Shown in pieces: positions 56,601 to 64,000 of a stretch of DNA of 64,000 nucleotides. Each line of letters starts with the position of its first letter. Within the stretch, counting starts at the first letter, position 1. Source of the stretch: Sphaerolaimus hirsutus (taxonomy: Eukaryota > Nematoda > Chromadorea > Monhysterida > Sphaerolaimidae). The translations under genes and the position numbers were made by a program. Under the pieces are notes generated by a model. It saw only the letters and a list, made by a program, of their open reading frames with translations. It searched no databases and was not told the origin of the DNA. The stretch is from positions 15,621,206 through 15,685,205 of the forward strand of contig OZ038459.1 in assembly GCA_964036195.1 (NCBI GenBank), written 5' to 3'.

Positions 56601-56768
56601 AATTTGCAATTCTGGGTGGATCTTTCCATCTTGCATCATTTCTTGGGCATATATGACACCATTTCTTGTTGGATTTCCATGTGGGATGAGTGCCATTTGT
56701 CGTTTGTTTGTGCCTGGTGGATTTGGATGTAACTGCCTTCTCCTCAGATCTGTCTCAAATCCAGCCAT
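53640..56768 (-). CDS. Superfamily 1 (UPF1/DNA2-like) helicase ORF of the retroelement
   Basis: The first ATG of the frame is at 56768, giving about 1042 residues; the open frame extends to 56843. The N-terminal half is unrecognised. The C-terminal half has the SF1 motif series. Motif I is APAGAGKSRVAIQA (near 55110-55150). Motif II is MLVVDEST (near 54670-54695). Motif III is LLGDEYQLGKP, the arginine-bearing step is LKEVYRASVEHAG, motif V is CDIAQGSQESDIILVP and motif VI is CVALTRQRRS. This fits a 5'-3' NTP-dependent helicase. The ORF lies between gag and pol on the same strand with no stops. Helicases are not standard parts of LTR retroelements; a role in copying or in RNA protection is inference. 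It was probably captured from a cellular or viral gene. Confidence 0.85.
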   Translation of the reverse strand: MAGFETDLRRRQLHPNPPGTNKRQMALIPHGNPTRNGVIYAQEMMQDGKIHPELQIVHADYIATADLRYLMQKIAWELLIGTEATVTIEHGKWVQLQIKVPLRRLKRWATYVSTYYLSIGRYATGTGWNGCEILMLTDIIGKMSIDGRVIPIVDALRKIRELGEAHQGSKGRVIRKKTQEVWICDKTIPRVIEDTLQRNQPLFWMPGITDKDQIYPSVKGIQKLWQTSDLASTAPIEIWRNRNTAPPIRDTFVRFPTSALMLQEQFFLPFLRTAEGLRDLQRLAFFGYEHNADGKVLSTQQHQEARIEYMYWQAWHWADELAAIKSFEEQMSIYEAMGALFDEFHLAKMTQEMNQPRNRETPWTNKFTIMRSEDFSYLTFRTEIPMDTQIPWTSRTPVKVNFRQPNLESSGTLTAVAPCQDGKKQQLSVAVLAKTALHYLKKHIEMDQSEVCIRTDNRIDDAQDKQTYTYIVYALMNPWKTAAELTIMKVLLPNCLREINQILATNIDQTQYDYPTERPEGMNQKQYEVLQALRVNVNCITVRAPAGAGKSRVAIQAIQEHLAAGLHRHWQEPYATKVLITATDNEAVERLADDLDAWIRSGSVPWLHARLKATSRKMEQQEQGRKGKMPTGCRLHRGEAVPPEWIAEMKKHKDEKEEETATLDRTLHNQYQIVSATTSTALSKLRECRFSMLVVDESTKITKLQLCALLTLLSTSEDRISRRFIVLLLGDEYQLGKPNLGQTPIRRVMESVFNESGLERVSTIVGRRRRFRLKEVYRASVEHAGLVKYLIYNGHLEAPIEYQTRAEFLAAKPPGFPLLFKRRPDGTKQYLAPIYWLDVNTEDVVVQTTDGNKVTRRCDRTRDQFVTFMSEWYKAAGWNGVAETRILAYYKELQSDLQDGCCLLAKHHSQEGMPNLDYRVTTCDIAQGSQESDIILVPGWTMNTKYNQLTHLTNMMRLCVALTRQRRSIVIITDFKPMFTLTKTARGWKQLFEQVARTGAFIMTKDRVAEAKALLGKDDLSLCVAAENPIDFFELNNQEIGQ

Positions 56769-56846
56769 GATCAATTTTCCTTCAATTAGCTCTTCAGCAA
56801 CTTGCAACTGTTCTGGGTCTGGTGGATCTGTTCTTTCTGGTGGAAT

Positions 56847-57029
56847 TTATGATTCATCATTTTCCACTGTAGTCAACTGGTCATTTCCTGTTGGGTCGTC
56901 CGTACTGGAGCATAACATATCCATTGAGCCATCAGGTTCACTGTTGTCTGCTTCTGCTGTGTCCATCTGGTCAGATTCTACTGGTACTTCTCTCCATTCA
57001 CCATTTTCTCCCAAGTCCCAATCATACAT
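56847..57029 (-). CDS. Small acidic ORF in frame with, and one stop upstream of, the helicase ORF
   Basis: ATG at 57029; 60 codons beginning MYDWDLGENGEWREVPVE and rich in Asp, Glu, Ser and Thr, ending DES and a TAA at 56846-56844. The helicase frame continues in the same reading frame after this stop. It could be a leader peptide, an N-terminal segment reached by stop readthrough, or a decayed start of the helicase ORF. No homology recognised. Confidence 0.45.
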   Translation of the reverse strand: MYDWDLGENGEWREVPVESDQMDTAEADNSEPDGSMDMLCSSTDDPTGNDQLTTVENDES

Positions 57030-57270
57030 CAGTCTGGTTTCACCACTGTATGTGTCACTTGCTGATGTCTCTGGCTGGTTGTCTGCTTGATTGTGGGATG
57101 TATTTTACTATTGTGAGAATTTGAAATTGAAATATACTAGACTTGGTATATGTTTTATGAAGACATAATTGTTGATTTGTAAATTTTTGTAGAGTTGTGT
57201 GAGAAAAGAAAGCATTTTGCCATTTTGTGACATTGGTCACAAATGGCCCATCACCAGATTGATTCCCATG

Positions 57271-58950
57271 TTACTCTGTTTCATCTGGAATCTCTTCCAG
57301 ACTCAATCCTGGATTAGTTTCTTTCAGGGCTGCCAGTACTGTTGGCAGGTCACTCTTAGCCACTGTCAGGTTGTATTCATCCACTTCAGAGTCAGATTCT
57401 GGCTCAGTGAATTCAGTGGCACACTCATGGCTGACCTGCTGGACCATTCTCGTGGCTTTGTGTTTAGTGGTCAGGTCGGAGCTCATGTCAGTGGCTTTGT
57501 CCAGATACTTATCTCTCTGGCGCCTGTCCATTTTGTCAGCATCACTGGACTGTTTTGCTTTGTCCTTTTGTGCTTCCCTTGGCACAAATCGTGGAGAGCG
57601 CTCCTTGTAACCGAAGCGCTGGTCCCGAGGCCTATTGTTGTTGACCCTGTAATTATTTCCTGGTCTGGCAGGCATTTCTGGTTTTGGTGGCATCAGCCTT
57701 CCAGCAAAATTGACTTGTTGCACATTGCTGGGTACAGGGAAGCGCCATTGGTGTGCTGGTGTTTCATCCAGCTTCACACCATCCCCGTATGTGCCAAAGC
57801 TGTTTACCAGCGCGTTGCTGGGCGCCCAGCCGAGGCCAGAGCTTCTCATTCTGGTTGCACATTCCTCTAATCGTTCAAGCATAGTCATTAGCAACTGGAA
57901 GTCACTTGGTGGCTCCAAGGATTGGAGTGATGCCAGAGCCATCAGCTCATCTGACATGCTGCAGAATATCTTTTCTGCAGTTTTCTGTGTAATTTGCTCT
58001 GCAGGAGCATTTGGGTTCAATGCACGCACCATGCGATGCACATGGTCTGCATACCTAGTGATCGGTAGATGCCCTTGTTTGGCAGCATCCAGTTCCCGCA
58101 ACATTGCATTTCTTTTTGCAGGGCTATTGAACCTGCGTTCCATGGCTTGGCGCAGTTCATGCCAGCTGGTGCGCTGTGCTGGGGACAATTCCTCATAGCA
58201 CTGCAGCGCTGGCCCTGTCAGGAATGGTGGCAGAAAGTCACACATTTCCTCTTCAGTCAGGGCCAAGGATTTTGACAGCGTGACAAAACCCTCCACAAAA
58301 ATAGCCCAGGATTGATCTGCCTGGCCTGTGAACACATTCACCCTGCGTTGCAGGTTTCCAAGGCGCATTTTCCACATCATGGTGTTTACAACATTTTTTC
58401 TGGGATCTGCAGGCGCCCTTTGGCCACCAGTTGGCACATTGGCCTGTTGCCGTTCAAACTCCGCCCTTATTTGGGCGCGAATTTCACGTGCCAAGTTTGG
58501 GGTACCCTGCTGCTGCCCAGTGCCTGTGGGCAGGGCATCACTCACATCAATTGGCTGGCCTTGCCCTGGCATGGTTACTGCATAAGTGGTTATGCCCTGC
58601 TGGCCATCACCATCTTGGTTTGGTGGCTGCTGTTGCATTTCCCTGACAATGTCTTCAGCCGTTTCCTTGACTGCTTGTCCATTCACCTCCAGCGCTTTCA
58701 GCAGCACATCTACTTTCATGTCTGCCATCACTTCTTGCAGTTCCTCTCTGATTGAATCTGTCAATGGGAGTGTCTCAAGGAGCACCACCATTGAGTTGTA
58801 TGACTCTTGCAGTGGTTTCAGATGTCTCTCCTTGTCCCTGTTTGCCTGAGTGATTAGTTTCACTGCCTCAGTCTCAGTATCTCCCTGCGAGCTGTTGGTG
58901 CCAGCCCGTGCCATTGCACCTGGCTGCTGGACAGCCAGTGCCCTCACCAT
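57271..58950 (-). CDS. gag: Retrotransposon Gag-like protein
   Basis: 559 residues from ATG 58950. The N-terminal 160 residues are polar and helical with Gln-rich stretches. About residues 205-360 match the retrotransposon gag fold: QSWAIFVEGFVTL, ALQCYEELSPAQRTSWHELR, MERRFNSPAKR, LPITRYADHVHRMV. The C-terminal third is basic (RPRDQRFGYKERSPRF), then acidic. No CCHC zinc knuckle is present, so nucleic-acid binding probably relies on the basic stretch. It assembles the particle in which reverse transcription occurs (family knowledge). It is the first ORF of the element, followed by a 241-base gap. Confidence 0.88.
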   Translation of the reverse strand: MVRALAVQQPGAMARAGTNSSQGDTETEAVKLITQANRDKERHLKPLQESYNSMVVLLETLPLTDSIREELQEVMADMKVDVLLKALEVNGQAVKETAEDIVREMQQQPPNQDGDGQQGITTYAVTMPGQGQPIDVSDALPTGTGQQQGTPNLAREIRAQIRAEFERQQANVPTGGQRAPADPRKNVVNTMMWKMRLGNLQRRVNVFTGQADQSWAIFVEGFVTLSKSLALTEEEMCDFLPPFLTGPALQCYEELSPAQRTSWHELRQAMERRFNSPAKRNAMLRELDAAKQGHLPITRYADHVHRMVRALNPNAPAEQITQKTAEKIFCSMSDELMALASLQSLEPPSDFQLLMTMLERLEECATRMRSSGLGWAPSNALVNSFGTYGDGVKLDETPAHQWRFPVPSNVQQVNFAGRLMPPKPEMPARPGNNYRVNNNRPRDQRFGYKERSPRFVPREAQKDKAKQSSDADKMDRRQRDKYLDKATDMSSDLTTKHKATRMVQQVSHECATEFTEPESDSEVDEYNLTVAKSDLPTVLAALKETNPGLSLEEIPDETE

Positions 58951-61900
58951 ACATATTAGTAGATTACTGGAAAGCGAGCTAAATTGAAATTATTTCACTA
59001 AGTATTATTGATTAAAAATGTGGGAGTTTTTGCAGTAAGTTATATAGTTTAAATAGAACATAAATAATTGGGATTGCAATTACGATTATGCATAAAAAGC
59101 AAGTGATATCTTTGCAAAACATATACCAAGTTTTGTATTTTTGTGACCAACTTGTTGTAGGGTCAGAAGACATCTTGGAGTGATCACAGATTTGTAATAA
59201 ATTTGTTATTGAAGTGCGGGAAATTTGATAAAATAGGAAATTGTTGGTTTAAATAGGTGATTTTTAGATATTTTAGTGCCTAAAATGTGAATATTTTGTA
59301 TGAAATAGGTCAATTTATTACAATAATAAAATTACAAGGTTGCAAGCCTTACTAATATAAATGCATGCTAGCGCAAATATAAAATTTGTTGAAATTTTGC
59401 TGTAAGGTGAGTGCGAATTTATATAAAATTGACATATGCAAGCCTTAAGCCAGTGCAAAATGTGGTGAAATTTGTCCTAAATTACCTAAATTTATGAGAA
59501 TGTGTTCCTATGTGAGCGCAAATTGGCATTGAATTTAAATGGAAATGATATGTGAAACCCTAAGCTAGCATAAAAGTTGTGAAATTTGGGAAAATTATAC
59601 CTAATGCAAGCATATATTTGAATAGAAATTGTATAATGACCAGGCTAGTTTGCAAATTTTATTACATAATGTGCTTATAGCAATCTATAGCACTCCATCG
59701 CATAGCAGTCTATAGCACTCCATCGCATCCCCTCCCCCAAGGGAAATACCATGCCCCAGGGTATAATGTAGGGAAAAAATGTACAAAAATTGGACATAAG
59801 GGGGAATAAAATACCTAGGAGAGTAAGCATGCAGGGTGAGGGTGTAGGCAAGCAAATAGAGGAACAATAAATCAAGTTAAATTGAAAAGGTCTCTAAATG
59901 AGTGGACAAACCAACTTGGGTCTGGGTGCAATCTGGGTGAAAAGTGGTTGAGGGGGGAAGTTTTGAGACCAAAATACCAAAGGAAATCAATCCAAAATGC
60001 AACAAAACAAAAATACAAAATGAGAAAATATATATAAAAAAATATAGAAATCAAATCAAAAAAATAAATTTAAAAAAGTCACCTAAACCAGAATAAAAAT
60101 TGAAGTGAAAAATCCCAATCCCGAAGTTCTAGATTTGAAGGTTTTTTGAGAAAATTTGGAATTTTTGAATTTTGAGAAAAAGTTAGAGTTGAGTTAAATT
60201 TATTGAATATTTTACATCACTGGATGTTTAATTGTAGTGTAGTATCCTATTTAAACCATAAAAAGTGGTTTAACATGTTTTGTCAGGATGTATCCAAAAC
60301 TTGATTTTCTCCCAAAAAGAAAAGTAATCCCCGGTCAAGCCAGAACTCACTTGTTTCTGAAATCTTGGAAACTCTTCCACATGGGGCCTCCTTTGTTTGC
60401 CTTGGGTGTTCGAGGTGTTTATGGTGTGTTTGAGTGCTGTCCTAACCACTTTTACTACTTTGAATATTTTTGAAAATATTTGTTTCCGCGCAGATTGTTC
60501 TCTGCCCAGTGAAAAAATGGTTGGAAAATTTTGGATCCCAAAAGGTGCTGAAACGAACACAACAGGTTTGTGGGTGTAAGGTGTTTAATTTCGGGTGGTT
60601 TTTACTTATGTTTTTGTTTGTTTTAGTGCCTTTGGCACTCTGCCAAGTTTGGCCGATTTTGAGAAAAATAGTCTTTTCCCGGGGGAATTTTGGTTTTGCT
60701 TATCCCTTCACAATTTTAACCCACTCACAGATCCTTGGACACTGGTTGTTGAGGCTCTCTGGCTAAAACTCCTGTTTTCTGGACTGGACTGGATTCCATT
60801 GCTTGGCTCTGCTGGACGATTTTGTGATTTTTGTTTCTCTTGTGGTTCTGCATTGAAATAAAAAGAATTATTTGTATCTACCTACCTTTTATATGTATGT
60901 CAACTGAAAAAGTTGACACATGCATATCTACACCTTTGCATTTATTTGTTGATTTGTTGCTTGAGCGCGGATGGAAAGTTGAAGGAGGGTTGGTTTTTAC
61001 TTTTGTAGTCAGAGTCAAATGTGAACAAAAAGCTGAAGTTTTAATGCCTAAATTTTGTTATCTAGGAGTGTGTGAGGAAACTAAATCATTTTTGAGGGGT
61101 TTTATTCCCAAAAGAGCACATGCTTTCAAAACTCACCCTAAAATTGGCATTATTCTAAGGTTTTTTGTTTAAAACTAAAGTTTTTACACAATGCTATTGC
61201 ATTTGGTTAGTATTTGAAAGCTGTGGGAGTTGACACAAGCTTTCATGTGTGTGTACCCAATTTCTTACCCATCCTCTCGGGTTAGAGTTGCCAGAAGCTC
61301 TCTGTGGCCTTTACTAGCTTGTATAGGGCTACTGGGTCCTGCCTATTGGCCTTTCACAAGGTGCTAGGGGGTCGACCCTTTAGTTGTGAGTCAATTAAGG
61401 TCAATCCAGCAGAGTGTGGCTTGGTAGTAATAGCTTAGAGAGGGTGGTCAGAAATAGCTATACATACATTTTTAAACTTTTAATTTAGCATTGTGTTAAA
61501 AGCTTTGGGTTTGATTCTGAGTAGTTTTTGAAGCTGATTGGAACGTTGGTTACACACTGGTTGGTTTCCTTTTCTTTGAGTTTGTTTTGTGGGTCTCAAA
61601 AAGGGGTGTACACCTCCCCTCTCGCGTTTTTTCTTCTGGGACCCTGAGGATCAAGGTGATCCGATAGAATTATTCCTTGGGTTTTTAGGTTTAAAATGAG
61701 TGGTTAAGTGTCCCTATAGGACTTACGGTTTTAAAGTTATCGTTAATTGAAGTTTTAATGTTTTGTCAGTTTTTTAGAAAAGTGCGAGTTGCGTTCAAGT
61801 TCCGCTAAAAGTTCGCGTTTAAAATATCGTTTGAAATTTACCCAGTTTTAGTTGAATTTTATTTATGGGGGGTTAATTCAAGCATTCCTTATTGACACAG

Positions 61901-62487
61901 TTCAAATTTGTTAGAATGTGGTGCCAGATAAGCTGGCTTCAAATTGGGGAAATAAGCTACAGATATGTTTAAGATGGGGGGGTCCCAACTTTTAGAATCT
62001 TGTCAATATATTTGACTGGGTTGAAGCTGCATTTCTTATCGCAAATAAACTGTGAAATAAACAGATGTGAATACTTAAGGCACTGTAAAATGTGTTGACA
62101 AATCTGTGCTTATTATGGGTGAATCACATTATTGACTTCGATAAGAATGTGCTTGCTAAATGTGTAACAGTTTTTAGGAAATTGGAGCTTTGTGAATGCT
62201 TCATTGACTGTGTTTTTAATTCGATAAATTTCTGAAAGTTGAACGATTTTGAGATGATTTTGAAAGTTGTTTTGGTGAGTTGAACAGTTTGAAATCGTTT
62301 TGAGAATACTTTTGAGAACTTATAACAGTAAAATGTCTGTAAAATGTGTAGATTTCTTCAAGAATCAAAATATCTAAATAGAAATCGAATATATTTATTT
62401 CAAGATTACCTAGTTTCCTAAAACTGTTCATATTTAAAAATCGCCCCCCCATGCTGAAACTTATCTTGTATCCAATTCCATATCCAG
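58951..62487. other. AT-rich region upstream of gag, no gene supported
   Basis: Presumed leader of the retroelement plus spacer to the + strand gene. Bases 59330-59650 hold degenerate repeats of GCAAGCCTTA and GYGCAAATT words. No copy of the candidate LTR and no clear primer-binding site were seen. Open frames at 60270-61170 lack domains and splice support. Confidence 0.45.
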
Positions 62488-64000
62488 GTTCTGCTGTGCA
62501 GTATCCATCTGGCTGGGTCGGGTTTTCTGGGCGGCCTGTGCAGTTTGGACCGGGCTGATTTGGTCCTAAGGTGTAATGGCACTCGCGAGCAATTGCAGCA
62601 GGCTGCCAAAGTCCCCTGGGCGCGCCACATTCCTGGTGGTCCATTCCTGGTGCTCTGGCATGGTGACCATTGTCCACCCCTGTCTGAGCTGAATCGCTTT
62701 GGGAAGATTACCATGTGTCATGAAGTGAGTATGGGGTGTTTTTGATGTAAAATTGGGGTTGGAATGTGAATTTTACTGGTAAAATAGGTTATTTTGAGAA
62801 AGTATTTGAGTTTTTATAGTAAATTGAATTTGTGGGGGGTGGTAAATATTTTGTTGGAAATAGAAATGCAAATAAATATTTGACAGTTTTTTACCTTTTT
62901 TACAGGATTTCGGCCCAGTGGTGTCCACTTCCAGGCCCTTGTCCACTACCACCTGGCAGAAAACCGAGTTGGTTGGCTTTCGGGATTTGAGTGTTTTGTT
63001 TATGATTTTTGAAATTAAGTTTTTTTGAATTTTACCTGTAAAATGTGTCATTTTACTTAGGGTATTCACTGGTTTTGTACCCAATCTTTCCATGACTTAC
63101 CACTTTTCTAGGCCTTCAACTGCGGTGACTGTTGGCAAGCTGCCAACCTCGGTGGCACCTGGGACTGGATCCAGCAAGTTGGTCGAGTTGGGCGTTGGGC
63201 CCAGGTGAGTGGTGTGGTACAGTGTTTTGGGATTTTCAGTTAGTTCTTGTTATTGGTTTATGTGGTTTGGCTGACAGTGGGTTGTGTAAGTTATGTGTTT
63301 TGTAAATTACTTGGTTCACCATTTTCTGCAAAATTGGAATACCTGGGTGTAGTTTTCTTTTCCTTTTGTAGGTTGACTACTGAGAAAGCTGTGTCCTCCA
63401 CCATCCTGGCACAGGACCTGTTCGATTGGATTCGCGTGACCCTGACTGAAAAGTGGGTTATTTTTTGGGTTATTTGTCATGTTTTAAATGGATGTGTTTC
63501 AAAGCATTTATTTATTAAATATATAACCTAAATTTTTATTTTTTGTTTTAGTTTTGCGCCAACCAAAGCTGAGGTGGCTGTTCCCAGTCCATCTACCGGC
63601 AGCACCACTGTGGCCATAACTACTCCGGTTTTCTTGAAGTGAGTATTTTATTTTGGATATTTGGGTAAATATTAGATGTCTTTGTTGTGGTTTATGTTGG
63701 TTGGTTAGTTGTCAGTGGGTTGAATTCACTACAGCCTTACCGTTTTCACTCACCTCAGGTGTAGAATTCTTACCCTTGACAATTCACAATGGAATAAGTT
63801 ACATAAGTTAATTACAATTTTTATTATGCAGGGTGCAGATTTTCTGCCATGGACTGTGCGCTGGGCAGGTGGCTGAAGTTGCTGTGGAGCCTGACATGAA
63901 GGTCAGGGTGCTGCACGATGTGGCTGTTCATCACTTTGGCCTGGGCGTGGAACCTGTCAGCTTGATGGACAGCCAGCACCGCTATTTGGCACAGCATCGA
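62488..64000 (+). CDS. Unidentified multi-exon gene, possible ubiquitin-like/FERM-like segment (3' end outside window)
   Basis: Six exons with agreeing phases: 62488-62724, 62906-62967, 63112-63204, 63372-63452, 63552-63638, 63832-beyond 64000. All introns are short (99-193 bases) with good sites (GTGAGT four times counting GTGGGT, and GTTGGT once). Exon 1 encodes ARHIPGGPFLVLWHGD and LNRFGKITMCHE; exons 2-3 are Ser/Thr-rich; exon 4 has AQDLFDWIRVTLTE; exon 5 has FAPTKAEVAVPSPSTGSTT. Exon 6 begins KVQIFCHGLCAG and continues EPDMKVRVLHDVAVHHFGL, a strand-helix pattern like ubiquitin-like or FERM F1 folds (weak inference). Earlier exons probably exist, since 62488 follows an acceptor. I do not recognise the family. 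Confidence 0.7.

Larger units (their letters stand above)
45002..58980 (-). mobile_element. Ty3/gypsy-type retroelement with helicase ORF and ectodomain-pol fusion
   Basis: Element order, 5' to 3' on the minus strand: gag (58950-57271), a small acidic frame (57029-56847), an SF1 helicase ORF (56768-53640), then one long ORF (53067-45940) with signal peptide, ectodomain, membrane segment, two proteases, RT, RNase H and integrase. All three large frames are open, suggesting a young copy. The domain order PR-RT-RH-IN and the integrase GPY/F-like motif place it with Ty3/gypsy. The 3' end at 45002 is inferred from the abrupt end of a known repeat. The 5' end is unresolved: no second LTR copy was seen before the + strand gene at 62488. 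Confidence 0.85.

Noticed and set aside
46103-58849. Many plus-strand frames of up to 223 codons
   Set aside because: All are antisense shadows of the retroelement ORFs and have no recognisable domains.
60270-61172. Open frames of 60-113 residues on both strands
   Set aside because: No domain, no splice-site support and AT-rich composition; treated as chance.
58951-62487. 5' LTR and primer-binding site of the retroelement
   Set aside because: No copy of the TGTAAGGGCATAGG start or of other candidate LTR words was found in this stretch.

Overview
This is nuclear DNA from an animal, most likely an arthropod and plausibly a crustacean. The genes are cut into small exons by GT-AG introns. A signal-peptide exon of the arthropod cuticle-protein type sits behind a TATA box, and most of the window is non-coding repeats. 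Very few of the long open frames are genes, so the gene models here were built from splice sites and reading-frame phase.

Layout: (1) 371-3912, + strand: the C-terminal six exons of galactokinase. (2) 5418-10983, - strand: a ten-exon cysteine-rich gene with a Kazal-like segment (gene B). (3) 11278-16260, - strand: a gene with an HMG-box-like domain split over two exons, an RG-rich segment and an acidic tail (gene A). (4) 16833-21619, - strand: short exons, one a CxxC...CxxC zinc-binding candidate (gene C). (5) About 17-42 kb: a graveyard of foldback and terminal-inverted-repeat elements, one cuticle-type first exon (26867-26935) and a 115-bp satellite array (about 36.7-40.4 kb). (6) 42936-44861, - strand: the catalytic C-terminal half of a GT31 beta-1,3-galactosyltransferase-like gene. 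(7) About 45.0-59 kb, - strand: an apparently intact Ty3/gypsy-type retroelement with unusual gene content. (8) 62488-64000, + strand: six phase-consistent exons of an unidentified gene that runs off the window.

Two systems stand out. The first is the retroelement: gag, then a free-standing superfamily 1 helicase ORF, then one 2375-codon ORF that places a signal peptide, Cys-rich ectodomain and membrane segment in front of two tandem aspartic proteases, RT, RNase H and integrase. The ORFs carry no internal stops. The second is a set of introner-like elements. Two families of roughly 185-200 bp foldback DNA have terminal inverted repeats that coincide with the splice sites. They form whole introns in galactokinase and in genes A, B and C, and appear to sit at CAG or CTG target duplications.

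The other repeats show nested insertions, 8-bp (hAT-like), 10-bp and TA target duplications, and one clean empty site within the satellite. No tRNA, rRNA or CRISPR was seen.
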